A stretch of 64,000 nt of DNA from Bog-950 sp964615305 (GCA_964615305.1 CAZTNA010000007.1:62001-126000); one strand, 5' to 3'; positions 1 through 9,195 are shown, counted from the stretch's first letter. Made by a program: numbers and translations. The notes: generated by a model not told the origin, from the letters alone.

Positions 1-149
1 GTAACGATATTAATTTTGCTGTTACATCTTCACTCTATGAATCGTTTTATCAAGATGCAAAGTTTCGCCCATCACGTATTCAACAACAAAAAGTAGATGC
101 CGGGCATTTAGGTAAGAAAGCCGGCAAAGGATTTTACAATTATCAGTGA
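1..149 (+). CDS. 3-hydroxyacyl-CoA dehydrogenase, C-terminal end (partial)
   Basis: Only the last 48 codons are in the window; the reading frame enters from the left edge and stops at 147-149. The tail holds the FRPSRIQQQKVDAG stretch followed by LGKKAGKGFYNY, which is the typical closing motif of the C-terminal domain of NAD-dependent 3-hydroxyacyl-CoA (3-hydroxybutyryl-CoA) dehydrogenases. These enzymes oxidise the 3-hydroxy group of acyl-CoA thioesters in fatty acid degradation or butanoate metabolism. The Rossmann domain and catalytic His lie outside the window, so stand-alone Hbd and a longer fused protein cannot be separated. Confidence 0.75.
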   Translation, partial: NDINFAVTSSLYESFYQDAKFRPSRIQQQKVDAGHLGKKAGKGFYNYQ

Positions 150-217
150 AAAACTACATTCGCCACCGTCTGAACGAAGCGAAGCACAACTGTAGTTGTG
201 CATTTCAAAACAACAGC

Positions 218-302
218 GCCCGGGTGGCGAAACTGGTAGACGCGCTCGTTTCAGGTGCGAGAGCCGCAAGGTGTGGGGGTTCGAATCCCTTCCCGGGCAC
301 CA
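218..302 (+). tRNA. tRNA-Leu (anticodon CAG)
   Basis: This is an 85-nt cloverleaf with a GCCCGGG / CCCGGGC acceptor stem (218-224 with 292-298), discriminator A299 and an encoded CCA at 300-302. The anticodon stem CTCGT/GCGAG frames the loop TTCAGGT, giving anticodon CAG, which reads CUG. A long variable arm (GAGCCGCAAGGTGT region) marks it as a class II tRNA, as expected for leucine. The T arm carries GTTCGAATC. A hairpin terminator follows at 308. Confidence 0.95.
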
Positions 303-307
303 ACTTC

Positions 308-348
308 ATCAGCTAGTTAGCCATGTGCCGATTAGCTGATTTTGTTTT
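308..348 (+). terminator. Rho-independent terminator after tRNA-Leu
   Basis: ATCAGCTA (308-315) pairs perfectly with TAGCTGAT (333-340) and is followed by TTTGTTTT. The loop is 17 nt and can pair a little further. It sits 6 nt after the tRNA CCA end. Confidence 0.65.
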
Positions 349-357
349 ACCTAAACT

Positions 358-1476
358 CTAATACTTCACCTCTTTTAATTCTTCCCATCGCTGGTTGTTC
401 ATAGCGTCATCTAAGTTGGGGTTGTAATCACTCTGGTTGGTGCTGATATATTCGCCATTAGAGTTCATCCAGTATTGGTTATATCCGCTTTGCACTTTAT
501 AAGTTTGCCCGGTAGATGAGTTCGTTACTTTAGTTCGTTCGGTTATTACATCAACAAACTGTTCGTGTTGCCTGTCGCTGCTGGCGTTGCGCTCGCGCCA
601 CCCATTCATAATAGCATCGTTTATAGCATTGCTCTTGTTTACAAAGGCACGCTGTTGTGCTTCAAATGCCGCCTGATTTTGAGCCATACGTTGATTGTGT
701 GCTGCCCAGCTTGCACCGGCCTTTTGTGCCTCACGTTGGTTATACTCTGCTATTGGCTCTAGCGCATAGCGCACACTAGCCAAGCTGAAAAGCAACTGTT
801 TTTTTGCCCTGTCGAAATACTCGGGGTCGGCTTCGAGCCCCGATGACCAATAGCTCCAATTTTGCATTTCAGCAGTGTTACTAACAGAAAGGTGTAGTAA
901 CAAAAAATAGGGTTTGCCATCAGATGTTTGCCAGTCGGTTCCTATGGCTACTACGCGGCCTTCTGACGGTACGGCTTTATACAACTGGTCGCTATACCAT
1001 TTATCTGCCTTGCTGACTTCGGGCACTTCATAATACTTTACTAAATTATAACCGTACTGTGCACACCAGGGCGCTATATCTTGTTGTATTAGTTCTTCTA
1101 TTCCCGGCATGGCACGCATTTGCTGCCCCGACTGGTAATATGCCTGCTGAAGACGGGGATCTGTAACGTTCATGAATATTTGAATTGGATAATCTGTAAT
1201 GCGAGTTTGATAGGGACCAGTTATTGTTGGTTCACCTTTGGCATGATTCTCTGCTACGTCCCACGACTCAGGAAAAGGCATTTCGGCAACAACATTACCC
1301 GACTGATCGCGAAAAGAATACATTTTTAACTGCTCCCAACTGCTAGTTGATGCTTTTACATTACTGCCATTTTCAGTTTTCTCTGAAGTGGTAGTTTCCG
1401 CGGTAGAGCGGCTTTCTGAGCTTTGGTTACAAGCCGAAAATAGCAACGCTGATAAAAAGATAAACTGCCAACGCAT
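358..1476 (-). CDS. Lipoprotein of unknown function
   Basis: The 372-residue product starts with a short basic, then hydrophobic signal ending in the lipobox LFSAC (Cys16), so it is probably a lipid-anchored envelope protein. A Ser/Thr/Glu-rich linker of about 30 residues follows, then a globular region. Around residues 245-285 lies an Ala/Gln/Asn-rich, helical stretch. The C-terminal part (about 300-372) is rich in Tyr, Asn and Gln, with a QTYKVQSGYNQYW segment that resembles repeats seen in other Bacteroidota secreted proteins of unknown role. No catalytic motif is recognised. It is transcribed convergently with the tRNA and divergently from the radical SAM gene. ATG start, with no competing start nearby. 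Confidence 0.7.
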   Translation of the reverse strand: MRWQFIFLSALLFSACNQSSESRSTAETTTSEKTENGSNVKASTSSWEQLKMYSFRDQSGNVVAEMPFPESWDVAENHAKGEPTITGPYQTRITDYPIQIFMNVTDPRLQQAYYQSGQQMRAMPGIEELIQQDIAPWCAQYGYNLVKYYEVPEVSKADKWYSDQLYKAVPSEGRVVAIGTDWQTSDGKPYFLLLHLSVSNTAEMQNWSYWSSGLEADPEYFDRAKKQLLFSLASVRYALEPIAEYNQREAQKAGASWAAHNQRMAQNQAAFEAQQRAFVNKSNAINDAIMNGWRERNASSDRQHEQFVDVITERTKVTNSSTGQTYKVQSGYNQYWMNSNGEYISTNQSDYNPNLDDAMNNQRWEELKEVKY

Positions 1477-1552
1477 AGGTTAAAGTATTATGAGTTAAAA
1501 AAAGAGTACGGTAAAATTAAAATTGCAAATCATGTAATTTTATTTTCACAGA

Positions 1553-2575
1553 GTGCAATTTACCGATTCGCTGAATTTTATTTCAAAATTAAATGTTATA
1601 AAACTGCTGAACGCATTGTCGGTAGTATCTTCATTTTATGTTGCTAAATGGAGTAAAAAACCCGTGCAGTGGGGGGTGCCTTTCAATGTTTCTATAGAAC
1701 CCACCACTACCTGTAACCTTGGCTGCCCCGAATGCCCAAGTGGTTTAAAGAGTTTCACCCGCCCAACAGGCAACCTAGATTTCGGTTTTTATAAAAACAC
1801 GGTAGATGAAATTGGAAACAAACTGATTTATCTCTACTTCTATTTTCAGGGAGAACCGTATATGCACCCCAAATTTTTGGAGCTGGTAAAATATGCTTCG
1901 CATAAAAAAATCTATACGGTAACCAGTACTAATGCACACTTTCTTACCGAACGCAAGGCCCGCGAGACAGTAGAAAGCGGGTTAGACAGAATTCTGATTT
2001 CGATTGATGGCACTACTCAGCAAACCTACGAACAGTATCGCATTGGCGGCAGTTTAGAGAAAGTGCTGGAAGGAACACGAAATTTAGTAAAAGCAAAACG
2101 GGAAATGAATTCTAAAACACCCCATATTGTGTTTCAGTTTTTAGTGGTAAAACCCAACGAACATCAAATTGATGACTTGCAAGTGCTATCCAAAGAAATT
2201 GGTGTAGATGAAGTGAAGTTTAAAACCGCCCAGATTTATAATTTTGAAAACGGCAATCCGCTGATTCCAAGCATTGATAAGTATTCACGCTACAAAAAAA
2301 GTAGTGTTGGAAATTACTTCATAAAAAATGAACTACTGAACCACTGTTGGAAACTATGGCACAGCACTGTAATTACCTGGGATGGCAAAATTGTTCCCTG
2401 CTGTTTTGATAAAGATGCCCAACATCAACTGGGCGATTTAAACAACAAAAGTTTTAATGAAATTTGGAACAGTGCTTTATACCGAAGTTTCCGAAGGCGC
2501 ATATTGAAGAGCCGTAAAGAAATAGATATCTGCACTAATTGCAGTGAAGGTACAAGAGTGTGGCATAAATCCTAG
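1553..2575 (+). CDS. Radical SAM/SPASM domain protein
   Basis: The 340-residue protein has the radical SAM cluster motif CNLGCPEC (Cys54, Cys58, Cys61), which binds the 4Fe-4S cluster used to cleave S-adenosylmethionine. A SISIDGTT-like strand lies near residue 150. A C-terminal SPASM region has CCFDKDAQHQLGD and a final CTNC pair, so it probably carries an auxiliary Fe-S cluster. Proteins of this layout modify peptides or other substrates; the substrate is not evident here because no small precursor-like gene lies nearby. The start is GTG at 1553, with no ATG before the conserved region. A small gene follows 37 bp later, then menA, suggesting one transcription unit. Confidence 0.85.
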   Translation: MQFTDSLNFISKLNVIKLLNALSVVSSFYVAKWSKKPVQWGVPFNVSIEPTTTCNLGCPECPSGLKSFTRPTGNLDFGFYKNTVDEIGNKLIYLYFYFQGEPYMHPKFLELVKYASHKKIYTVTSTNAHFLTERKARETVESGLDRILISIDGTTQQTYEQYRIGGSLEKVLEGTRNLVKAKREMNSKTPHIVFQFLVVKPNEHQIDDLQVLSKEIGVDEVKFKTAQIYNFENGNPLIPSIDKYSRYKKSSVGNYFIKNELLNHCWKLWHSTVITWDGKIVPCCFDKDAQHQLGDLNNKSFNEIWNSALYRSFRRRILKSRKEIDICTNCSEGTRVWHKS

Positions 2576-2612
2576 TTGCTATTTTTGTAACAAACCTTAT
2601 TTTCGAAACGTT

Positions 2613-2936
2613 ATGGCAATTGTGTTAGACAAATGGAACCCTCCTGTGCTCGATAAGCCCGACTACTACGACACGGTTCGGTATATCTATAAGCATATTG
2701 AGTTTCATATTTCGGAAGATGAAGCCTACACCGTGCTCAATGCATTTATCGAGCGTTGGGATGCTTCGGCAGGAACTACCATAAAGGAAGAAGAATTGGT
2801 AAAGCATGTTACCGCGCAATTGCAGCACAATTTCGATGTGCTGTTGCCTAAAAAGAAAATAGAGCGCATAGTAGAACTCATTCTACGATACTTGTTCGAA
2901 ACAGGTCATTTTTTTCAGCAGGAAACAAAGCAGTAA
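2613..2936 (+). CDS. Conserved-looking small protein upstream of menA
   Basis: This is a 107-residue acidic soluble protein starting at ATG 2613 (MAIVLDKWNPPV). The frame is open further upstream to a GTG at 2544, but that start would overlap the radical SAM gene and lacks support. The sequence is predicted mostly helical, with no signal peptide, cysteine motif or membrane segment. The stop codon abuts the GTG of menA at 2937, which implies translational coupling and possibly a role linked to menaquinone synthesis or membrane assembly. No family was recognised. Confidence 0.7.
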   Translation: MAIVLDKWNPPVLDKPDYYDTVRYIYKHIEFHISEDEAYTVLNAFIERWDASAGTTIKEEELVKHVTAQLQHNFDVLLPKKKIERIVELILRYLFETGHFFQQETKQ

Positions 2937-3854
2937 GTGAACAAAATAAAGGCCTGGCTTTATGCATTCAGGCTACGCACCCTGCCTCTTGCTTTTAGCA
3001 GTATTATAACCGGTTCGGCCATTGCCTACACGTATAACCCAATGCTTTGGAACGCAAAGGTGTTTGGACTTTGCCTACTCACCACTCTGCTGCTACAAAT
3101 ACTTTCTAACCTGGCTAACGACTATGGCGACAGCCAAAAAGGTGCTGATAACGAAGGTCGCATAGGACCAATGCGTGCTGTGCAAAGCGGCATGTTGAGC
3201 CCGCGCGAAATGCTGGTTGGTATAATGGTAGCAGTTTTGTTGTGCCTAATAACCGGAAGTGTATTAGTGAAAGAAGCTACCAAAGACATGCAACTTAGTT
3301 ACGGTATATTCTTTTTTTTGCTAGGACTGGCGGCAATTGCCGCAGCCATTAAATACACTGTGGGTAAAGGTGCTTATGGCTACCACGGGTTGGGCGATGT
3401 ATTTGTGTTTTTGTTTTTTGGTTTAGTGGGAGTGTGCGGCACTTACTTTTTACTGGCACATAGTTTTAATCTATGGTTGTTGTTGCCGGCATCAGCCATT
3501 GGTATGTTAAGCGCAGGGGTGCTTAATCTCAACAATATGCGCGATGCTGAAAACGATGCACGTGCCGGTAAAAATTCGCTGGTAGTAAAGATAGGAGTGG
3601 TGAAAGCGAAGCAGTATCACCGTGTGCTTATAATAGGGGCACTTCTGCTGCTCTGTATTTTTGTAGTGATAAAAGGCACCAGCACTATTCAACTTCTGTT
3701 CATTATAACGTTTCCGCTTTTCCGCAGGCATTTAAACACCGTTGCTAAAACAGAAAACCCTGCGGATTTCGACCCTCAGCTTAAGGTGCTGGCATTAAGC
3801 ACCTTTCTTACAGCAGTTTTGTTTGCTGTAGGTATGGTAGCGGGAATTAGTTAA
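2937..3854 (+). CDS. menA: 1,4-dihydroxy-2-naphthoate polyprenyltransferase
   Basis: MenA attaches the polyprenyl tail to 1,4-dihydroxy-2-naphthoate in the membrane, giving demethylmenaquinone, the precursor of the respiratory quinone. The 305-residue sequence has about eight to nine membrane segments and the two Asp-rich prenyltransferase motifs: NLANDYGDSQKGAD (about residues 58-71), followed by the MenA-type stretch GPMRAVQSG, and NMRDAENDARAGK (about 200-212). The length is normal for the family. It begins with GTG directly after the preceding stop. A second menaquinone gene, menC, lies far away at 59.6 kb, so the pathway is scattered. Confidence 0.92.
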   Translation: MNKIKAWLYAFRLRTLPLAFSSIITGSAIAYTYNPMLWNAKVFGLCLLTTLLLQILSNLANDYGDSQKGADNEGRIGPMRAVQSGMLSPREMLVGIMVAVLLCLITGSVLVKEATKDMQLSYGIFFFLLGLAAIAAAIKYTVGKGAYGYHGLGDVFVFLFFGLVGVCGTYFLLAHSFNLWLLLPASAIGMLSAGVLNLNNMRDAENDARAGKNSLVVKIGVVKAKQYHRVLIIGALLLLCIFVVIKGTSTIQLLFIITFPLFRRHLNTVAKTENPADFDPQLKVLALSTFLTAVLFAVGMVAGIS

Positions 3855-3895
3855 GTTTTTCAAGTGGCTCCGGAACAAGTTCCTCACCAGTTCCA

Positions 3896-4063
3896 GATTT
3901 TAAGAGTGCCTGCGGAATCTGTTCCGCTACCGTTCCCGATTTTGGGAGTGCCTGCGGAACGTGTTCCGCTACCGTTCCAGATTTTAAGAGTGCCTGCGGA
4001 ACGTGTTCCGCTACCGTTCCCGATTTTAGGAGTGCCTGCGGAACGCGTTCCGATACCCTTTCA
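3896..4063 (+). repeat. 42-bp tandem repeat with internal palindrome (4 copies)
   Basis: Four units start at 3896, 3938, 3980 and 4022, each beginning GATTTT and containing GTGCCTGCGGAAC. A degenerate partial unit precedes them from about 3862. Each unit contains an interrupted palindrome around GCGGAAC...GTTCCGC that can form a hairpin. Because 42 is a multiple of three, the array is open in more than one frame on both strands and produces spurious 14-residue protein repeats. It lies between the menA stop and the likely start of the next gene at 4164. Confidence 0.85.
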
Positions 4064-4163
4064 GCCAATCATTCACCTGATTCCGGGTTTTCTGCCAACA
4101 TATCCTCTTCTTTATTGCTCATTCACCACACCCTCTTATTTTCACGCAAAACATTTTACAGGT

Positions 4164-6134
4164 ATGAATTTTCAGAAAATTGGGTTAGGGGTCTTGTCAA
4201 TGCTTTTGCTGGGGGCTGTTTTTTTCGGCTACAAAAACCATTTCAATAATCCGTTTGAATTTGATGATGACCATACTATAGTAAGCAACTACTACATCCG
4301 CGACATAAGCAACATACCGTTGTTTTTTAAAGATGCCACTACTACCAGTTCATTGCCCGCTAACCAAGCGTATCGCCCGGGGCTTACTACACTTAATGCT
4401 ATTGACTACTGGTGGGGAGGTAAACCGGAGCCCACTCCGTTTTATTATCACGTACATATTTTCATTGCGTTCCTAATTCTGGGGTACTTCATTTATCGCT
4501 TTTCACTCAAAATTTTTGACTTGTCGTATAAGTCTGAAGCCAACCCGTTTGTAGCTTTTTTGGTAACAGCAGTATTTCTACTGCATACAGCTAATGCAGA
4601 AACCATCAACTATATTATATCGCGCAGTGATACGCAAAGTACCTTGTTTATTCTTATATCGCTTTTTGTATTTACCCACTATCCGCAGTGGCGAAAATAC
4701 CAGGTGTATCTCGTGTTTATGGTCATTGGATTTTTTATTAAAGAACCTGCGGTAATGGTTGGGCCATTTGCTTTTTTATATCTATACTTTTTCGAACAAA
4801 ATCATTCGCTTAAAGAAGTTACCAAACCCGCCACCTGGACAAAAACGCTCGTTAGCATTCTTCCTGCATTGTTCATTGCCGCATTTCTTTTCTGGTTTGC
4901 CAAACACATGACTCCCACTACCTGGAACTCGGGCGGTGGTAATGTGCGCCACTACCTGCAAACCGAGTTTTTTGTAATGGTGCATTACGTAAAAAATTAT
5001 TTTCTGCCGTTTGAATTAGCAGCCGATACTGATTGGGGCTTACTAACAAATTGGTACGATGACCGCGTCATTATAGGTATTGCCTTTATTGCTGCAACGG
5101 TTTATCTGGCTTACCGTGCATCGCTCAGTTTAAAATGGCGGCCGGTGGCGTATGGCATTTTGTGGTTTTACATTTCGCTGCTACCCACCTCAAGTTTTTT
5201 TCCATTTAGTGAAGTGTTGAATGACCACCGCGTGTTTCTGCCTTACATTGGTTTAACTATTAGCTGTGTATGGGCGTTGTTTATGCTTTACGAAAAGTAC
5301 GAAGCCACCGTGTTTAAATCGTTGCAGGCAAAAGGTGCATTAGGCGTGTTGGTTTTGTTGTTTTTAAGTGCCCATGTATATGGCTTGCGTACCCGCTGCG
5401 AAGTTTGGAGCAGTGGCGAAAAACTTTGGTATGATGTAACGGTGAAGTGCCCTAAAAACGGACGCGGGTTAATGAACTATGGAAACGTGCTCATGAGTAA
5501 AGGCGATTACAAAGGTGCGGAAGAATATTTTATGAAAGCGAAACAAGAGTGGCCTTATTACTCATACATATTCGTAAATCTCGGTGTGCTTTACAATGCT
5601 CAGGGTAAACCCGAAGAGTCAGAAAAGAATTTTAAAGAAGCGCTTCGCTTAAATCCTAATAACCCCAACTGCTATATTTTTTACGCCAACCTGCTAAAAA
5701 CAAACGGGCGTGCCAGCGAGGCACGCGCACAAGTAGAAAAAGGCTTAATGCTTAGCCCAAAACACCCAACTCTTAATGCTCTAAAAACAGAGCTGCTTAC
5801 CAACCCGGCTTATGTAAAAGACGCAAAAAGCAAAATAGAACTACTGCAAAACCTGAGCACAGCTAACCCCACCCCCGAAAACTATATTAACCTTAGCTTA
5901 GAGTACTATACTCAAGGCATGTACCGTGAGTGTATTCTAGCAGCCGAAGAGGCTGCAAAACTACGCCCCACCTACGATATAGCATACAACAATATATGCA
6001 GCGCATACAATATGCTGCATGAGTGGGATAAAGCTATTGAAGCCGGACAAAAAGCAGTAGAACTAAACCCTAACAACCAATTAGCTAAAAACAACCTCAA
6101 GGCTGCATTTGATGGTAAAGCCAGTGGAAAGTAA
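4164..6134 (+). CDS. Polytopic membrane protein with C-terminal TPRs (TMTC-like)
   Basis: The 656-residue protein begins at ATG 4164 with a membrane segment followed by FEFDDDHTIVSNYYIRD, the luminal acidic motif typical of TMTC-like and related GT-C glycosyltransferase-fold proteins. A second hallmark, NAETINYIISRSDT, follows near residue 150. About ten membrane segments reach to roughly residue 410. The rest is TPR repeats (for example NPNNPNCYIFYANLLK and NPNNQLAKNNLKAA). Family members are thought to transfer sugars from lipid donors, but the substrate here is unknown. The frame extends upstream through the 42-bp repeat to 3864; that extension is judged non-coding because it consists of repeats and lacks the expected N-terminus. 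Confidence 0.8.
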   Translation: MNFQKIGLGVLSMLLLGAVFFGYKNHFNNPFEFDDDHTIVSNYYIRDISNIPLFFKDATTTSSLPANQAYRPGLTTLNAIDYWWGGKPEPTPFYYHVHIFIAFLILGYFIYRFSLKIFDLSYKSEANPFVAFLVTAVFLLHTANAETINYIISRSDTQSTLFILISLFVFTHYPQWRKYQVYLVFMVIGFFIKEPAVMVGPFAFLYLYFFEQNHSLKEVTKPATWTKTLVSILPALFIAAFLFWFAKHMTPTTWNSGGGNVRHYLQTEFFVMVHYVKNYFLPFELAADTDWGLLTNWYDDRVIIGIAFIAATVYLAYRASLSLKWRPVAYGILWFYISLLPTSSFFPFSEVLNDHRVFLPYIGLTISCVWALFMLYEKYEATVFKSLQAKGALGVLVLLFLSAHVYGLRTRCEVWSSGEKLWYDVTVKCPKNGRGLMNYGNVLMSKGDYKGAEEYFMKAKQEWPYYSYIFVNLGVLYNAQGKPEESEKNFKEALRLNPNNPNCYIFYANLLKTNGRASEARAQVEKGLMLSPKHPTLNALKTELLTNPAYVKDAKSKIELLQNLSTANPTPENYINLSLEYYTQGMYRECILAAEEAAKLRPTYDIAYNNICSAYNMLHEWDKAIEAGQKAVELNPNNQLAKNNLKAAFDGKASGK

Positions 6135-6178
6135 AAACCTATTCTCACAATCTTTCAACTATATTTTTGTTATTCATT

Positions 6179-7750
6179 ATGTCAGAACTTATACTTACTA
6201 TAGATTTAGGAACCTCAGGACCTAAAGTAGCCGTGTTTGATAACCAGGCAAAGTGCCTGGCACAAGAATTTGAAGAAGTACCTCTTTTGCTTTACGATCA
6301 CGGTGGTGCTGAACAACGACCTGGTGACTGGATAAACGCTATTAGCAATTGCTACAAACGTTTAATAAAGGCAAATAGTATAGACCCTAAACAAATTGTA
6401 GCTATAAACTGCACTGCACAGTGGAGTGGAACTGTTTGTGTTGATAAGGCAGGTAAGCCTTTAATAGATTCCATCATCTGGATGGACACTCGCGGTGCTG
6501 AACAAATTAAAAGACTGATGCACGGCCCTATACGGGTAGAAGGTTACGGGTTGGGGAAAGTGATGCAGTGGGTGCGACTTACCGGAGGAGCGCCTACAAA
6601 ATCAGGTAAAGACTCCTTAGCACATATTCTTTACGTAAAAGATAAGTTGCCTAAAACGTATGAAGCCACCTATAAGTTCTTGGAGCCAAAAGATTATCTG
6701 AATCTTTGGCTTACCGGTACCTTTGCCGCCACTTATGATTCTATTCTTTTGCATTGGGTTACCGACAATCGCGACATCAACAATATAACCTACAACCGGC
6801 AGTTGCTTCAACTAACTGGTATAGATAGAGATAAATTGCCTGATCTTATTCCCACCAATTCTATTCTCGGTAACATTAAAAAAGAGATTGCCGAAGAGTT
6901 TGGTTTAAGAACTGATGTAAAAGTAGTGTCAGGCACGCCCGATGTTCAGAGTGCAGCAGTGGGTTCGGGTGCGGTAAAAGATTTCGAAGGGCATTTATAC
7001 ATAGGCACTTCATCGTGGTTGGTTTGCCATGTTCCTTTTAAAAAAACTGACATGTTTCATAATATGGGTACTATTCCTTCTGCATTACCAGGCCGGTACT
7101 TAATAGCCAATGAGCAGGAAACAGCCGGAGCATGCCTCAACTTTATCAAGAATAATTTACTCTATAATAACGATGCATTTAATACAAGTTCACCGCCTAA
7201 AGATTTTTATCAACTAATGGATAAAGCTGCTGCTGATGTTCCGGCAGGAAGCAACGGTTTGTATTTTCTGCCGTGGTTATATGGCGAGCGAAGCCCGGTT
7301 GACGATCACCACGTACGCGGAGGTTTCTACAACCTTTCGCTAACCCATAACCGCACCCACCTCATGCGCGCTGTGCTCGAAGGGGTGGCGCTCAATGCGC
7401 GATGGCTCTTGTTTTATGTCGAGAAAATGACTACCAAGCAGTTTACAAATGGAATAAACTTTATTGGTGGAGGCGCTAACAGCAATGTATGGAGCCAAAT
7501 TATTGCCGATGTGCTTAATCGTCCTATACGGCAAATGAATGAACCGCTCATGAGTAACTCACGTGGCACCGCCATACTAGCATGGCTTGCGCTCAACAAA
7601 ATTTCGGTAGAAGATGTAAGTAAGTTTGTAGAGCCAAAAAAGATTTTTGAACCCAACAAACAGCATACTGCACTTTACGATGAAATGTTTGAGCGCTTTG
7701 TAGAAATCTATAATAGAAACAAGCCGATATTTGCCAAACTGAATAACTGA
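6179..7750 (+). CDS. FGGY-family carbohydrate kinase (xylulokinase-like)
   Basis: FGGY kinases phosphorylate sugars or polyols with ATP in the cytoplasm. The N-terminus ILTIDLGTSGPKVAVFD is the phosphate-1 motif of the actin-like ATPase fold. GTPDVQSAAVGSGAV (about residue 247) and IGGGANSNVWSQIIADVL (about 425) correspond to the phosphate-2/adenosine region of the C-terminal domain. The 523-residue length fits xylulokinase and related enzymes. ATG at 6179 is preferred to a TTG four codons upstream because the motif starts directly after it. No isomerase or sugar transporter lies beside it, so the sugar cannot be deduced. Confidence 0.85.
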   Translation: MSELILTIDLGTSGPKVAVFDNQAKCLAQEFEEVPLLLYDHGGAEQRPGDWINAISNCYKRLIKANSIDPKQIVAINCTAQWSGTVCVDKAGKPLIDSIIWMDTRGAEQIKRLMHGPIRVEGYGLGKVMQWVRLTGGAPTKSGKDSLAHILYVKDKLPKTYEATYKFLEPKDYLNLWLTGTFAATYDSILLHWVTDNRDINNITYNRQLLQLTGIDRDKLPDLIPTNSILGNIKKEIAEEFGLRTDVKVVSGTPDVQSAAVGSGAVKDFEGHLYIGTSSWLVCHVPFKKTDMFHNMGTIPSALPGRYLIANEQETAGACLNFIKNNLLYNNDAFNTSSPPKDFYQLMDKAAADVPAGSNGLYFLPWLYGERSPVDDHHVRGGFYNLSLTHNRTHLMRAVLEGVALNARWLLFYVEKMTTKQFTNGINFIGGGANSNVWSQIIADVLNRPIRQMNEPLMSNSRGTAILAWLALNKISVEDVSKFVEPKKIFEPNKQHTALYDEMFERFVEIYNRNKPIFAKLNN

Positions 7751-7762
7751 AGTAGTAAGTAT

Positions 7763-8581
7763 TTATCGGAACATGCGGCTGCCCAAATATGGGTATAGCA
7801 TGACCCTCCAGCTCCGGTATGTTTTGTTGGCTTCTCTGTAAACAGGTAATTTGCCATCCAGCATGGATTGGTGTTCTTTTATTTTTTCCTGAAATTTTTT
7901 CAGCCCATGTTCATACAACTTAGCATCTAAACGGTTAAAGTGTAATATCATTTGCTGCGTTTCAGCGTCAAAAGGTTCTTTCTTTTTTTTGGTACCTTCG
8001 TTAAGACGAGCATAGCAAGGTAGCTTCCAACCCATATTATGAGCTAGTATCAACATAGATTCATCATAATACTCGTTAATGCCAAAGTGAGTAAAGTGTT
8101 TATCAAAATTGCTAATGGCTGTTTGTAAATCGCTTTCATTCATTTTATCCCATCCGTTCATAACGTTGCCGGAAAGAAAACGCACCATACAGTTATCTAA
8201 GTTTAGCACTAACCCAGTTTCCAGCATTTGTTTCATGCTGTATTTATGCTTTATCATTTCATCGTAAAACCAATGCTTTGGGTTTTGATACAAGAAATAA
8301 TAATGCGAAACGGTACGTGCCACGGGTTCGCGCAGAAAAGTGAAGAACACAGAATCAGGCGCGGGGGCAAACTTTTCGAAATCGAACCAGAAATGCCCTT
8401 TCACTAATTTATACTCAGACTTGATTGAAGGCGAAAGTGCAAAGAAGCGATACGCTTCTTCTCTGGAAACAAATGAAATTCGCTTTTGCCCTGGATACAT
8501 ATCTATTAATACATTGTGAAACGTAACCCCTCCGGTTTTGGGAATATGTAAAAAGCAAAATGGTGGTTTGTGGTTTTTCAT
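7763..8581 (-). CDS. Sulfotransferase-family protein
   Basis: The 272-residue protein has the 5'-phosphosulfate-binding loop FCFLHIPKTGG near the N-terminus and FTFLREPVARTVSHY (about residues 80-95), matching the 3'-phosphate-binding motif of the Sulfotransfer_2 family. Such enzymes use PAPS to sulfate carbohydrates or other hydroxyls. There is no signal peptide or membrane anchor, so it is probably cytoplasmic. It converges with the sugar kinase and diverges from the next gene. No PAPS-making genes are in the window. The acceptor is unknown, and related proteins in bacteria are largely uncharacterised. Confidence 0.8.
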   Translation of the reverse strand: MKNHKPPFCFLHIPKTGGVTFHNVLIDMYPGQKRISFVSREEAYRFFALSPSIKSEYKLVKGHFWFDFEKFAPAPDSVFFTFLREPVARTVSHYYFLYQNPKHWFYDEMIKHKYSMKQMLETGLVLNLDNCMVRFLSGNVMNGWDKMNESDLQTAISNFDKHFTHFGINEYYDESMLILAHNMGWKLPCYARLNEGTKKKKEPFDAETQQMILHFNRLDAKLYEHGLKKFQEKIKEHQSMLDGKLPVYREANKTYRSWRVMLYPYLGSRMFR

Positions 8582-8673
8582 AAATAGGAATAATTACTGG
8601 CAGCTATTTTAACCGAAACTGTGAACATCAGAAAATGCACAAAATTCAATTCAGTTTTTACATTTACGTTCTT

Positions 8674-9195
8674 ATGCGTAGGATCTTGGCTACCACGCTT
8701 ATCGTTGTGCTTTTTGTAAACCTGTTTGGTTACTTTATTGCATTTACTGCAAAACAGTATAAAGTAAAAGCAGAAGTTACAGCCGCATTAAAAGCCGAAA
8801 AAATAAAGCACACTCAACAGTTTGTGTTTACACCTGCTGAGTACAAGCAGTTAGATACCCGTGAATGGGGAAAAGAGTTTTGCTTAAATGGCAATATGTA
8901 TGATGTGGTGGAAAAGAGAGAAGTAGATGGCAATGTGATATTAACTGCCTACTACGACCATAAAGAAACCGGATTGCTGACTAAGTTTGTTTCGTTTTTT
9001 AAGAACGAAACTGAGTCAGCCGGCCGAAAAACAAAGCACTTGATATCGTTTGCTCTTTTAGAGTTTACATTATCAAGTAAAGCCGCAGCTTATATTCCCG
9101 AACAAAAAGTGTTTCGGTTACCAGTTAGCAGCACTTCGCTGCAGCATACTTTCGGTGATACACAATCACCCCCACCCGATTCGGTTACTGTGTAA
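8674..9195 (+). CDS. Small membrane-anchored protein upstream of TonB receptor
   Basis: The 173-residue product starts at ATG 8674 (MRRILATTLIVVLFVNLFGY), an N-terminal membrane segment or uncleaved signal. An ATG 13 codons upstream is possible but would insert an odd hydrophobic prefix. The remainder is a soluble, extracytoplasmic region of mixed charge, ending in a Pro/Asp-rich tail. It lies 78 bp before the TonB-dependent receptor on the same strand. In Bacteroidota small membrane proteins often precede metal or cofactor receptors, and this placement suggests an accessory role; the sequence itself has no recognised domain or metal-binding Cys/His motif. Confidence 0.65.
   Translation: MRRILATTLIVVLFVNLFGYFIAFTAKQYKVKAEVTAALKAEKIKHTQQFVFTPAEYKQLDTREWGKEFCLNGNMYDVVEKREVDGNVILTAYYDHKETGLLTKFVSFFKNETESAGRKTKHLISFALLEFTLSSKAAAYIPEQKVFRLPVSSTSLQHTFGDTQSPPPDSVTV

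Noticed and set aside
1553..2575. Radical SAM/SPASM protein as a second RiPP maturase
   Set aside because: No leader-type precursor, peptidase or exporter gene lies near it, and its neighbours are menaquinone-related.
3847..4068. Minus-strand reading frame with 14-residue repeats over the 3.9 kb array
   Set aside because: It is produced by a 42-bp repeat that stays open in several frames, and it has no domain or start context of its own.
3864..4163. N-terminal extension of the TMTC-like protein through the repeat
   Set aside because: It consists of the tandem repeat and begins with GTG just after menA; the family-typical N-terminus starts at ATG 4164.
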